Assembly (NCBI RefSeq): GCF_003258515.1
Contig: NZ_QGEH01000004.1
Coordinates: 248,001-312,000 of the forward strand
From: Marinobacter bohaiensis
Lineage (GTDB): Bacteria > Pseudomonadota > Gammaproteobacteria > Pseudomonadales > Oleiphilaceae
Reading direction: 5' to 3'
Length of the DNA stretch: 64,000 bases
Shown here in pieces: positions 1 to 8,888 of the stretch (position 1 is its first letter; the number at the start of each line of letters is the position of its first letter). The notes beneath the pieces were generated by a model, which made no database searches, was not told where the DNA came from, and was given only the letters and a program-made list of their open reading frames with translations. Position numbers and translations under genes: made by a program.

Positions 1-1068
1 TCCAGCACCGGTTTCAAGGGGCTCAACGGCGGTTCGGCGCAGATCGCCGCCGCCTCGCGCCCGGCCAAGGACAAAGAAGTGGCACTGCTCGTTTCCCGGG
101 TGGATCTACGCAGCCCGCAGAGCGAGCATGTGGTGGCGATCGACGGCCTGGCAATCCTGGTCCATCCGGACAACGCTCTGTCGCAGCTCGACAAGACTAC
201 GCTGGCGCAGATCTTCGCCGGACAGATCAGCAACTGGCAGGTGCTGGGCGGCCCCGATCGGCCCATCCACGTCTATGCGCGGGACGACCGGTCAGGCACC
301 TGGGACACGTTCCGCCACCTGGTACTGGGCAGTGATTACTCGCTGACCGACAGCGCGCGGCGCTACGAATCCAACGACCAGCTGTCCGACGACGTCAGCC
401 AGGACCCTGCCGGCATCGGGTTCGCCGGGCTGGCCTCAGTACGCGATAGCAAGGTCCTGGCGATTGCCGATGGCGGCTCGGCCGCCCTGCTCCCCTCACG
501 GCTGAACGTGGCCACCGAGGATTACCCGCTGTCCCGCCGCCTGTTCATGTATTCCCTGGGCGCGGACGACCGTCCGGTCACCGCCGACTTCCTCGACTTC
601 GTGCAAAGCCGCAAGGGGCAGGAAATCGTGCAGCAGACCGGCTACATCTCCCAGAACATCCAGGCGGTCGAGGACGACCGGGGCGACAGCGTGCCGGCCA
701 CTCTCAACAGCCTCACCCGGGACTACCAGCGCCTGAGCGTCAACTTCCGCTTCGCCGAGGGGCGCACCAAGCTGGACAACAAGGCGCAACGGGACCTGGA
801 CCGGCTCAAGCGGTTCCTGCAGTCCCACCACGCCGACGGCCGCGACCTGATGCTGATCGGCTATGCCGACAAACAGTCCAACGAACTGCGCGCCCAGATG
901 ATTTCCGAACTGCGGGCGCTGTCGGTCAAGAAAGCCCTGCGCAAGGAACAGGACATCAACGTGGAGGCCTACACCGGCTACGGGCACTACGCGCCGGTCG
1001 GCAGCAGCGGCGGGGAAGCGGGTGCCAACCGCAACGGCCGCGTCGAGGTCTGGTTCCGCCAGCGCTGA
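1..1068 (+). CDS. PstS-like phosphate-binding domain fused to OmpA C-terminal domain (5' end missing)
   Basis: The reading frame is open from the first base, so the gene starts before the window; an internal GTG at 79 is not the true start. The N-terminal part reads as a PstS-type periplasmic binding lobe (SSTGFKGLNGGS, then IFAGQISNW and DDRSGTWDTF, which resemble the phosphate-binding loops). The last ~120 residues form an OmpA-like peptidoglycan-binding domain (FAEGRTKLD ... LIGYAD ... NRNGRVEVWF). Known family logic: a periplasmic ligand sensor anchored to the cell wall. It is followed after 164 bases by a kinase gene; a functional link is only a guess. Domain calls are firm, substrate is inferred. 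Confidence 0.82.
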   Translation, partial: SSTGFKGLNGGSAQIAAASRPAKDKEVALLVSRVDLRSPQSEHVVAIDGLAILVHPDNALSQLDKTTLAQIFAGQISNWQVLGGPDRPIHVYARDDRSGTWDTFRHLVLGSDYSLTDSARRYESNDQLSDDVSQDPAGIGFAGLASVRDSKVLAIADGGSAALLPSRLNVATEDYPLSRRLFMYSLGADDRPVTADFLDFVQSRKGQEIVQQTGYISQNIQAVEDDRGDSVPATLNSLTRDYQRLSVNFRFAEGRTKLDNKAQRDLDRLKRFLQSHHADGRDLMLIGYADKQSNELRAQMISELRALSVKKALRKEQDINVEAYTGYGHYAPVGSSGGEAGANRNGRVEVWFRQR

Positions 1069-1232
1069 AGCGGCCGCGTGCCGGGTGCGGTTGCCGTCGC
1101 CGCCCCGGCCTTTTCGCCTGCCCATCAGGGCGCGTTCGAAAACAATCGCTTACAAAAATTCAAAAAGTTCCTATATGACCTGCCCGGGCCAGCCTCTAGA
1201 CTCCGCGAAGGCGTTTTACATCTTTTCACGGA

Positions 1233-2891
1233 GTGCACGTCATTCGCTTTCTGTTTTCCCATATGTTCAGCTTGCGTTTGGTCGTGGTCGCGCTCGCTCT
1301 TTGGGTCGCCTTCAGCGCTGACCGGATGCCTCTGGTCCACACCATCGACCACGCCATTTTCAACGCCGTGTGGGACATTCCGGCCAACGCCGCCGAGACC
1401 GCCATTCCCGACAACGGCCCCGCCCTCACTGCCTTTATGGATCAGCACTCGTTGCACCGCCCTGCCTGGACGCCCTATCTGCAACTGGGGCTGACCGGAG
1501 GTGCGACCGCCCTGCTGGTCATGGGCATGCCGGGGCTGGGCACGGCGCTCACAACACTGCTGGTCGCCCTGGCGGTGATCGCGCTGGCCATCACCCAGGC
1601 GTCCCTGCTGCTGTACCGCCAGACGTGGCTGCCGCTGGGGGCGGTCAACGCCGTACTTCTCCCCGGCTACCTGATCATGCTGTTCTGGATGCAGCCGTAC
1701 CGCGAGATCCACACGCTTCAGCGCAACGTGCGGCAGGCGCGCCTGCAACTGGGCCGGCTGCTGCTTCAACAGGGAAAGCCGGAAGACGCCCTGGCCGCCC
1801 TGGCGCACTGTCCGCCCGGGCAGCGCACCCTGGCCCTGCAGTACGACATCGCCATCCAGCAGGAACGCAAGCGCCAGTATGAGGCTGCCGCGGCCACATA
1901 TCGCCAGATCATGGATCAGCGGCGCGGTTTCCGCGATGTCGCCAAGCGCCTGGAAACACTCGAGAAGTTCAGCCAGACCACGACCGTCACCCCGACGGGA
2001 AGCGGCTATGACGTCACCAGCACCCTGGTGCTGCCCGACCAGGCCGTGAGCAAGCCCACGCTGGGCCGCTACGAAGTCGAACGGGAACTGGGCCGCGGCG
2101 CCATGGGCGTGGTGTACCTGGGTCAGGATCCCAAGATCGCCCGACAGGTGGCAATCAAGACCTTCAGCTACGCACAGTTCGACGGCACCGAGCTGAAGGA
2201 GCTCAAGGACCGGTTCTTCCGCGAGGCCGAAGCCGCCGGACGCCTGAACCACCCGGCCATCGTCACGGTCTATGATGTAGGCGAGGAAGCGGACCTGGCA
2301 TTTATCGCCATGGACTACGCCGAAGGCCGGCCGCTGAGCGTGTATGGCAAGGCCGGCCAACTGCTGCGCCTGCCGGTGGTACTGGAAGTACTGGCCCAGG
2401 TGGCCGAAGCGCTGGACTACGCCCACAGGCAGAAGATCGTCCATCGCGACATCAAGCCGGGCAACATCATCTACGACGCCAGGAGCGGAGACGTGAAAAT
2501 CACCGACTTCGGCATCGCCAAGATTGCGGACGATTCCCGCACCAAGACGGGCAATGTCATGGGCAGCCCGCTCTATATGTCCCCCGAGCAGCTCAAGGGC
2601 CAGAAAGTCACCGGCCGATCGGACATATACAGCCTGGGCGTGACCCTCTACCGGCTGGTCTCCGGCGCCACACCGTTCAACGCCGACACCCTGGCCAACC
2701 TGACCTACCAGATTCTCAACAAGCGCCCGCGCAGCGTGCGCGAATACAACGCGGATCTGCCCGACGGCGTGGTCCGGCTGATCAACAAAGCAATCCAGCG
2801 GGACCCGGCCAAGCGTTTCGCCAGTGCAGGCGCGATGGCCGATGCCCTGCGCCGGGCCGCTGTGCGTGAAGGCAGCAAGGAGGCTTCCTGA
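1233..2891 (+). CDS. Membrane-anchored Hanks-type Ser/Thr protein kinase
   Basis: 552 residues. Four hydrophobic segments lie in the first ~155 residues (about 12-30, 80-107 as two, 132-155), followed by a TPR-like helical stretch (~165-255) and a kinase domain from ~278 to 540. Seen motifs: glycine loop GRGAMG (~287-292), VAIK lysine (~309), HRDIKPGN catalytic loop (~404), DFG (~425), SPEQ in place of APE (~450). All catalytic residues are present, so it should be active. The GTG start at 1233 overlaps its own GGAG; an in-frame ATG at 1263 is the alternative, with no clear ribosome site. It overlaps the phosphatase gene by one base (TGATG) and forms a kinase-phosphatase-FHA operon. Confidence 0.93.
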   Translation: MHVIRFLFSHMFSLRLVVVALALWVAFSADRMPLVHTIDHAIFNAVWDIPANAAETAIPDNGPALTAFMDQHSLHRPAWTPYLQLGLTGGATALLVMGMPGLGTALTTLLVALAVIALAITQASLLLYRQTWLPLGAVNAVLLPGYLIMLFWMQPYREIHTLQRNVRQARLQLGRLLLQQGKPEDALAALAHCPPGQRTLALQYDIAIQQERKRQYEAAAATYRQIMDQRRGFRDVAKRLETLEKFSQTTTVTPTGSGYDVTSTLVLPDQAVSKPTLGRYEVERELGRGAMGVVYLGQDPKIARQVAIKTFSYAQFDGTELKELKDRFFREAEAAGRLNHPAIVTVYDVGEEADLAFIAMDYAEGRPLSVYGKAGQLLRLPVVLEVLAQVAEALDYAHRQKIVHRDIKPGNIIYDARSGDVKITDFGIAKIADDSRTKTGNVMGSPLYMSPEQLKGQKVTGRSDIYSLGVTLYRLVSGATPFNADTLANLTYQILNKRPRSVREYNADLPDGVVRLINKAIQRDPAKRFASAGAMADALRRAAVREGSKEAS

Positions 2892-3640
2892 TGACGCTCA
2901 CCGCCACCGGAGTCACGGATATCGGCACCCGCCGCATCAGCAACCAGGATGCCATCGCCTGGCACGTCAGTCCGGACGGCAGCCGGGTGCTGGGCATCGT
3001 GGCGGACGGCATGGGCGGCTATAAAGGCGGTGAAATCGCCAGCCAGGTGGCGGTCAATGCCATCGTGCAGCGTCTCGCCCCGCTCATCAGCCAGGGCCTG
3101 ATAGGCGATGAGGCGCAGGTGGCGGCAGTACACGACGCCATTCGCGACGCCAACGAGCAGATCCAGGCCCTGCGCGAGGAGGACCCGGCGCTGGGCAACA
3201 TGGGCACCACCGTCGTGGCCACCTGGGTCCAGGGAGACGACGCGCTGATCGCCCACATAGGCGACTCGCGCTGCTACCTGATCAGCAACGATACACTCAG
3301 CCGCCGCACCCGCGACGACACCGTGGTCCAGAACATGATTGACGACGGCAGCATCCGCGAGTCCGATGCGCCGAACATACCTTTTCGCAACGTCCTGACC
3401 CAGGCCCTGGGTTCTTCGGAGCAGCCTGCCCCCAGCCTGAGCCGGCTGAAGCTGGCCGCGGGCGAGCGCCTGCTGCTGTGCTCCGACGGTCTGCCCGAGG
3501 CGATTCCCGAAGCCGAATGGACCGGCCTGCTGGCGCGCCGGTCAACGGCCCGGGATCAGGTCCGCACCCTGATCGACACCAGCCTCGACAATGGGGCCAA
3601 GGACAATGTGTCCGTAGTAATGATTCTCAAGGAGTCCTGA
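2891..3640 (+). CDS. PP2C-family Ser/Thr protein phosphatase
   Basis: 249 residues, the usual size of a bare bacterial PP2C/Stp domain, soluble. Metal-binding motifs are visible: VADGMGGYKGG (~37), GTTVVA, IGDSRCYLI (~123), LLLCSDGLPE and the closing KDNVSVVM. It should remove phosphates placed by the upstream kinase. The start codon overlaps the kinase stop codon, implying translational coupling, and the FHA gene follows after one base, so the three proteins should be made together. Kinase/PP2C/FHA trios are known in type VI secretion loci, but no T6SS gene is visible here. Confidence 0.93.
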   Translation: MTLTATGVTDIGTRRISNQDAIAWHVSPDGSRVLGIVADGMGGYKGGEIASQVAVNAIVQRLAPLISQGLIGDEAQVAAVHDAIRDANEQIQALREEDPALGNMGTTVVATWVQGDDALIAHIGDSRCYLISNDTLSRRTRDDTVVQNMIDDGSIRESDAPNIPFRNVLTQALGSSEQPAPSLSRLKLAAGERLLLCSDGLPEAIPEAEWTGLLARRSTARDQVRTLIDTSLDNGAKDNVSVVMILKES

Positions 3641-3641
3641 C

Positions 3642-3995
3642 ATGGCAGCGCTTTCCCAATTGGTCGACAACCTGGTGGTGACGAACTTCGACCTGACCGG
3701 CTCCCGGGTGAACATCGGCCGGCACCCGAACAACGACATCCAGATCGACGAGATTTCCGTCAGCGGTCATCACGCGGTGGTCGATATCGAGTCCAACGCC
3801 TACCTGGAAGGCACCACCGACCACTACATCACCGACGCCAACAGCACCAACGGCACCTACGTTAACGACATCCGGATCGACAGCCGCCAGCGGCTCAACA
3901 ACGGGGACGTGGTCCGCATCGGCTGGAACCTGTTCCGCTTTGTCGACGACGACGAAAACACGCTGGAAAAGACGGCCTTTATCCTGGAAGAGTGA
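3642..3995 (+). CDS. FHA-domain phosphothreonine-binding protein
   Basis: 117 residues, essentially one forkhead-associated domain. Conserved signature: GRHPNNDI (~26-33), SVSGHHA (~41-47) and NSTNGTYVN (~67-75), which form the phosphopeptide-binding face. AAGGAGTCCTGAC supplies the ribosome site and includes the phosphatase stop codon. As the last gene of the kinase-phosphatase operon it is the likely reader or adaptor for phosphothreonines made by the kinase. No fused effector domain is present, so its output partner is not visible. Confidence 0.9.
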   Translation: MAALSQLVDNLVVTNFDLTGSRVNIGRHPNNDIQIDEISVSGHHAVVDIESNAYLEGTTDHYITDANSTNGTYVNDIRIDSRQRLNNGDVVRIGWNLFRFVDDDENTLEKTAFILEE

Positions 3996-4324
3996 TGACG
4001 AGGGCGACAACCCGGCAGCGCTCAACGGGGCTTTAGCAGACCGGATACGGGCGGTTCGATTGCAACGCGCCACCGAAATCCGCCCGGGCTGACGACACTG
4101 GAAAGATTCCTGACGCCGATCGGCGCCCCCGCGGACACCCCATACGACCTAACCCTCTGATTGGAAAGACCCAGTAAAGCAAACAGAAATCGCTCTCAAG
4201 CGGCGCAGTCAGCTTGCTTTACAACCGCCGCGACGACGCCCGCCAACTCATTGATTTTGGCCATACCGATAATAGGCCCGCATTATGCACTGCATCCGAT
4301 GGGACTACATCGAGGACCGATATC
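3996..4324. other. Intergenic region with inverted repeat and sigma-54-type promoter
   Basis: 329 bases without a convincing gene. The distal half shows nothing. The proximal half holds a perfect 9-bp inverted repeat, GTAAAGCAA at 4174-4182 and TTGCTTTAC at 4214-4222, and then a -24/-12 element at 4274-4289. The order (dyad about 60-100 bases upstream of a sigma-54 promoter) is what an enhancer-binding activator site would look like. Confidence 0.55.
4274..4289 (+). promoter_or_regulatory. Sigma-54 (-24/-12) promoter
   Basis: AGGCCCGCATTATGCA has the invariant GG (4275-4276) and GC (4287-4288) separated by exactly 10 bases and matches most of TGGCACG-N4-TTGCA. It would start transcription near 4300, about 25 bases before the PEP-CTERM start codon. 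RpoN-dependent expression of PEP-CTERM genes through PrsK/PrsR is known in other bacteria, which makes this match more credible. Confidence 0.6.
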
Positions 4325-4486
4325 ATGGCTAAGCTCTACGTTCTTGCGGTAACACTGCTGGCTTCAGGAAGTGCACTGGCAACCCGTTACGAGGATCCCG
4401 TGGTCAGCGTACCGGAGCCCAGCACACTGGGCCTGATGGCCACCGCCGGTGTTGCCATCTATCTGATCAACCGTTTCAAGAAGTGA
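4325..4486 (+). CDS. Tiny PEP-CTERM sorting-domain protein (53 aa)
   Basis: The protein is almost only signals: an N-terminal signal peptide (hydrophobic to SALA, ~1-19), about ten residues of mature sequence (RYEDPVVS), then VPEPSTLGLM, a transmembrane stretch and a basic end (NRFKK). This is the PEP-CTERM tripartite signal recognised by exosortase. Start chosen at ATG 4325 (GAGGA upstream); a longer frame from 4214 would place the signal peptide internally and lie upstream of the promoter. No exosortase, PrsK/PrsR or exopolysaccharide gene is in the window. Expected fate: export, cleavage at PEP and possible linkage to extracellular polymer. Confidence 0.75.
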   Translation: MAKLYVLAVTLLASGSALATRYEDPVVSVPEPSTLGLMATAGVAIYLINRFKK

Positions 4487-4512
4487 AAGCGCTGAAATAA
4501 TCGAAGGGATTT

Positions 4513-4587
4513 TCGTCGGACACCGGGCCGCCCGCCGGCTGCCAGGAAGCCATGCCGAAGCGACATCAGTCAATCGGTGTCCGACGA
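4513..4587. repeat. Perfect 13-bp inverted repeat spanning 75 bp
   Basis: TCGTCGGACACCG (4513-4525) is matched by CGGTGTCCGACGA (4575-4587), 49 bases apart, in the convergent gap between the PEP-CTERM gene and the M48 protease gene. It could fold into a long hairpin shared as a transcription stop, or be the ends of a small non-coding element. No T-run follows, and I see no second copy in the window. Confidence 0.6.
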
Positions 4588-4599
4588 ACAGATAACAAA

Positions 4600-5673
4600 T
4601 TACCGGCTTGCCTCGCGGAATCGCTCCAGACGCTCGTCGGTGAGCGGGTGGGACGACACCAGCGCGCCCAGTTGGCCCAGCCACCCCTCGGATTCCTCCT
4701 CGTGGCTGCCCTGTTCACCCGTCTCGTCAGAGCCTGGCTCCCCGCCACCATGGGCGGATTCCATGCGCTGCATCACGATCACGAAATAGTTGGGATCCAG
4801 GCCCCGCGCCTGCATGGTGTCCAGGGCGAACTGGTCCGCTTCGCGCTCCATGTCCCGGGAATAGGCCAGGTTGAGCAACACGGCCGGGCCGGCCACCGTC
4901 GAATCCGCGAAGGACGACAGGTCACCGGTCATCATGACGATCAGCCAAGCCGTCAGCGACGAGTGCACCAGCCCCTCCATGCCGTGGTTGTGAGCCACGT
5001 GCCCCAGTTCATGGGCCAGCACGGCAACAAGCTCGCGATCGTCTTCGGCCAGGTTCACCAACTGATCCGTGAACACCACCGAGCCGTCGGGCAGCGCCAT
5101 GGCGTTGGGACCGATGCCCTCGGCGTCACGGAACAGCACGGTGACCGGGCGTCCGGCCACATCGAGGTAGGGCGAGAACGTTGACTGCAACGCCGCCTGG
5201 CGTTCGGCCGACAGGGTGGACGGGGCCATCCAGGTGGCGTCGAGCGCCTGCAGCGTGCTGGTACTGGCCTGCTCCACCACCGACTCGGGCATCCAGCCGG
5301 CCACCACCCGGGAGGTCCAGGGCAGGCCGTACAGGAAGGTTCCCAGCGTCACCAGGACCGTCACTACGGCGGCCACCAGGATCAGCCCCAGATGGTTCTC
5401 CAGGCGATGCACCCAGCGTGCGACCAGGCCTGAGCGGAACTGGCGCGACAGGGCATCGACGCCGTCATTGTCGGACGTCTCGAACACCCCGTCTTCGGGC
5501 AGGTGCAGGTAACGCGGGGTGTTGCCGACCCGCGGCGATACCTGGACCGAGGCCCAGTCCAGGGACCGGGCCTCGTCATCCAGTTCGAGTTTGAGGGCGC
5601 CCTCCTCCAGGCGCAGGCGAGCGGATCGCCGGCGGGAGGTGGCGCCACTGTAGAAATCGCCTTCGAGGATCAT
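4600..5673 (-). CDS. M48-family zinc metallopeptidase, membrane-anchored
   Basis: 357 residues. An N-terminal ~90-residue soluble domain precedes one membrane segment (~95-117) and the protease domain. The zinc site AHELGHVAHNH is at ~220-230 (HELGH 221-225), and READQFALD (~277-285) supplies the third ligand. Family role: HtpX/Oma1/BepA-like quality-control endopeptidase. The start overlaps the stop of the upstream DUF898 gene by one base (TGATG), so the two are translationally coupled; such M48/DUF898 pairs recur, suggesting a common envelope function. Confidence 0.9.
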   Translation of the reverse strand: MILEGDFYSGATSRRRSARLRLEEGALKLELDDEARSLDWASVQVSPRVGNTPRYLHLPEDGVFETSDNDGVDALSRQFRSGLVARWVHRLENHLGLILVAAVVTVLVTLGTFLYGLPWTSRVVAGWMPESVVEQASTSTLQALDATWMAPSTLSAERQAALQSTFSPYLDVAGRPVTVLFRDAEGIGPNAMALPDGSVVFTDQLVNLAEDDRELVAVLAHELGHVAHNHGMEGLVHSSLTAWLIVMMTGDLSSFADSTVAGPAVLLNLAYSRDMEREADQFALDTMQARGLDPNYFVIVMQRMESAHGGGEPGSDETGEQGSHEEESEGWLGQLGALVSSHPLTDERLERFREASR

Positions 5674-7181
5674 CAGAACGCGGCGATGCCCACGTCGAAG
5701 GCGTCACCCAGCTCCTGACCCAGGGCGCTGGTGCGCTTGCCTTCGGCGGCTACGAAGCCATCCAGGTCTCCGGCCACCACCATTTCCGTGCAGGCCGCGC
5801 GATAGCGGGCCATACGCACCTGCGCCCAGGGCGTGCCCAGGCCCAGGGTCAGCAGCACCAGCAGACTGTTGCTGAAGTAGATCCACACCAGCTGCTTGGG
5901 CTCCAGGGCGGAATGGAAACTGTGGGACTTGAGCGTCGAGCTGTTGAGGAAGAGGTTCGCCAGGCCCGCCTTGAAGTAGCCGAACACCGCCAGATAGCCC
6001 ACCATCGCCACCAGCATCCCGAGCATCGGGTGGATCAGCGAACTGGCCACCATGGAGCCGACGCCGAAGCCGATACCGATCAGCAGCCCCTTGCCGAAGA
6101 AACCGTAGTATTCGCCGTTGGTGTTCTCGAAATCGAACGCACTGGTGCCGTAGCGCATGCCGGTGGCGATAAAGCGATGATTCTTGAGCGTCGCGAACGG
6201 GGTCAGCAACAGCAGGGTCAACAGGTTCAGGAAGGGCCACACCACCATCACCATCAAGGCATCGGCGTAGCTCGCCTGGAAGTCAAAGCGCACGTTGCGG
6301 TAAGCGCTGTTCACCGCGCGGAAGCGCAGGGAGCGGATAATGATCCAGGGCATGGCAAAGATAAAGCAGATACCCAGCACGATCCCGGCCAGCGGAAACA
6401 TCTCCGACACGAAGCCGTACAGGACAAACGCGAAGAAGGCGATCAGCCGCCCCTTGAGGATGGTGATGGGCTCGGCCAGGTACTGGAAGCTGGCGTTATC
6501 CAGCCGGGTGTTGCCGTAAAAGTACTGATTATTGCGCACCGTCGCCCAGGCGGAGTAGATCCCCAGGGTGACGATGGTCAGCAGGATGTTGACGATCCAG
6601 ATGCCAAAATATTCCTTGCCGTTGCCGACGAACTCGAAACGTGCCTCGCGGAAATCTTCCGGTTCCGGCTCCTTGCGGATGGGGCGCTTGATGGGCGTTG
6701 AGCCCACGGGCTTGGCCTCGAAACGGGCCGGACCGCCCGCCTCGGAGGCTTCCCCCGCCGTCGGTTGTTCGTCCGCCATGGACAAGGCGGCGGCCTGCGG
6801 CGCCTGAGCATCGCCTTCGCTTTCCGCAGATTCCGGGTCTTCGCCCTCGATGGGCACCATGGACAACTCCGCGGCCGAGGTGGCGTGGCGCGGCGGTTGC
6901 GCAGGCTTCGGTGTCGGTGTCGACGGCGCAACGGCGGCTTCGGCGTCCGGCATGGGCTCGATGAACACCAGGGCGCCGGCCTTTTTCAGTTGCTCTCGAT
7001 AATGTTCCGCCTGGGCCTCGGAGAGATCTTTCTTGAGGTAGCGTGCGGCGCCGTCGAACAGTCGCTCGATGCGCTCGTCCGGAGCCTTGAAGATAGCCTG
7101 CAGGTTCTTCCTGACCTGCGCGGACGAAACCCCTTCGACAACCTGACCGTCAAATCGGATGCGGTAGCGTGCGGATGGCAT
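5673..7181 (-). CDS. DUF898 (YjgN-like) multispanning membrane protein
   Basis: 502 residues. Residues ~1-90 are soluble (MPSARYRIRFDGQVVEG), followed by a Pro/Ala/Glu-rich linker to ~170 and then a hydrophobic YjgN-type domain beginning FEFVGNGKEYFGIW with about eight membrane segments. The signature LGIYSAWATVRNNQYFYGNT is typical of DUF898. Start supported by AAGGTGAT upstream. Function is unknown in the family; the coupled downstream M48 protease suggests the two work together in the inner membrane. Confidence 0.85.
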   Translation of the reverse strand: MPSARYRIRFDGQVVEGVSSAQVRKNLQAIFKAPDERIERLFDGAARYLKKDLSEAQAEHYREQLKKAGALVFIEPMPDAEAAVAPSTPTPKPAQPPRHATSAAELSMVPIEGEDPESAESEGDAQAPQAAALSMADEQPTAGEASEAGGPARFEAKPVGSTPIKRPIRKEPEPEDFREARFEFVGNGKEYFGIWIVNILLTIVTLGIYSAWATVRNNQYFYGNTRLDNASFQYLAEPITILKGRLIAFFAFVLYGFVSEMFPLAGIVLGICFIFAMPWIIIRSLRFRAVNSAYRNVRFDFQASYADALMVMVVWPFLNLLTLLLLTPFATLKNHRFIATGMRYGTSAFDFENTNGEYYGFFGKGLLIGIGFGVGSMVASSLIHPMLGMLVAMVGYLAVFGYFKAGLANLFLNSSTLKSHSFHSALEPKQLVWIYFSNSLLVLLTLGLGTPWAQVRMARYRAACTEMVVAGDLDGFVAAEGKRTSALGQELGDAFDVGIAAF

Positions 7182-7481
7182 AAATCACCTTGATCCTGAT
7201 CCCTGAAAACGTGCGCGAGGAGGTGCACACGACAACGTCGGCTTCCCTGCTTTCCAAACCTTTTTGCAACGACGCCTATCGCGGAAGTTAACAGAAATTC
7301 ATCTGATATCTGTGACGTTTGGAAACAACGGTGTGAAATTATTTAAAATCTGAATCTTTTGTGATCAACTCCCGACAATTCCCGGCTCCAGGGCTGAAAA
7401 CCTGTCGATTTATATGGCGCAAAATCGCAAAGCTGTGTATTTTTGCGCGCTTCACGGAAGACGCATCACAGGAATATCGAC

Positions 7482-8888
7482 ATGGATCAAGCAGTCAAAA
7501 GCCGGCTGTCGTCGGCCTCCGGTTCGCTGTTGGCGAACCTGAAAAAGTACTTCGCCGGTATTGCCGGCGGCATCGTGGCCATCGTTCTGGCCATGTCCTC
7601 GTTTTTCACCACCGAACTGGGCTATACCTACGTCGTGCAGGACACCCTGTTCGGCACCATCCGCGTGTTCAGCGAGCCGGGCGTGCACTTCAAGGTGCCC
7701 TTGTTTTCCAACGTCTACACCTACAACCAGGCGATGACGCTGAACTTCGGCAACCAGGAAAACGGCGAAGTCATCAAGGCCACGCGTCAGCTCAACGAGG
7801 TGGAAGTCCAGTTTGCCGACACTTACACCGCGCGCATCCCGGCCACCTTCCGCTTCAAGCTCTCGGCCGACCCGAAGCGGATCGTCGCCATGCACCGGGA
7901 ATTCCGCAGCTACGACAACCTGATTGATTCCCTGCTGCTCAAGAACGCCAAGAACGTCACGGTGGTGACCGCCACCCAGTACACCGGCGAAGAGTTCTTC
8001 CAGGGCGGGCTGAACAAGTTCAAGGTGCAGTTGGAAGACCAGCTGCAGAACGGCCTCTACCAGACCGAACGCCGCCAGGTGGAAGTCGAGCAGACCGACC
8101 TGGCGGCGGTATCGTCGGAGAATTCGGACGCCGACCGGCTGGAGCACAAGAACCAGCTGGTCTGGAAGAACATCATCCTCCAGGACGATGCCGGGCAGGC
8201 GAAGCGACTGGCCAATCCGCTGGAGGCCTATGGCATCCAGGTGCGCCAGGTCACCATTGGCCGACCGATTCCGGAACACCGCCTGGACGAGCTGCTGGTC
8301 AAGAAGAAGGACCTGGTCGCCAAACGCATCACCGCCATCCAGGCCCAGGAAACCGCCCGCGCCGAAGCCAAGACCGCCCAACTGGAGAAGGAAATCGTGA
8401 AGGCCCGGGCTATCCAGGACGCCCAGCGCGCCAAGGAGCTGGCCATCATTTCCAAGCAGAAGGAAGTGGAAATGGAGCGTCAACAGGCGGAACTGGAGCG
8501 CGTGCGTAAGGAGAAGGAAAAGGCCGTCGCGCTGCTGCAGAAAGAGAAGGAACTGGACGTGGCCACAGCGGAACGCAACATCCAGAAAGCCAACGCCGAA
8601 GCCGCCAAATTCGCCGCCCAGGCCATCCGCGAGAAAGGCCTGGCCGAGGCGGAAGTAGCCAAGGCCAACCTGCTGGCCAAACAGGCCGCGCGCGACATCT
8701 ACCTGGCGGAAATCCAGCGCGACATCGCCCAGGTGATGTACCCGGCGCTGAAAGACACCCAGATCAACATGCCCGAATACTACGTCGGAGACGGCAGTGC
8801 CACACCGGTCTCCAGTCTCGACGTGTTCACCAGCCTTGGTGCCATGGATCACCTGCGCAAGTCCATGGACCCGCCCCGCCAGAACTGA
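7482..8888 (+). CDS. SPFH/Band-7 (prohibitin-like) membrane scaffold protein
   Basis: 468 residues. One N-terminal membrane segment (~20-42), an SPFH domain (~45-300) and a long Ala/Glu/Lys-rich coiled coil (~280-430) typical of flotillin/prohibitin proteins. Start at ATG 7482 (CAGGAATATCGAC upstream) rather than an in-frame codon at 7443. It probably forms inner-membrane oligomers that organise proteases or lipids. The upstream 7182-7481 region is A+T-rich and probably holds divergent promoters for this gene and the DUF898/M48 operon. Confidence 0.88.
   Translation: MDQAVKSRLSSASGSLLANLKKYFAGIAGGIVAIVLAMSSFFTTELGYTYVVQDTLFGTIRVFSEPGVHFKVPLFSNVYTYNQAMTLNFGNQENGEVIKATRQLNEVEVQFADTYTARIPATFRFKLSADPKRIVAMHREFRSYDNLIDSLLLKNAKNVTVVTATQYTGEEFFQGGLNKFKVQLEDQLQNGLYQTERRQVEVEQTDLAAVSSENSDADRLEHKNQLVWKNIILQDDAGQAKRLANPLEAYGIQVRQVTIGRPIPEHRLDELLVKKKDLVAKRITAIQAQETARAEAKTAQLEKEIVKARAIQDAQRAKELAIISKQKEVEMERQQAELERVRKEKEKAVALLQKEKELDVATAERNIQKANAEAAKFAAQAIREKGLAEAEVAKANLLAKQAARDIYLAEIQRDIAQVMYPALKDTQINMPEYYVGDGSATPVSSLDVFTSLGAMDHLRKSMDPPRQN

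Noticed and set aside
1125-2444. 439-codon antisense frame over the kinase gene
   Set aside because: Low-complexity Gln/His/Gly-rich translation typical of the shadow strand of a G+C-rich gene; the plus strand has complete kinase motifs.
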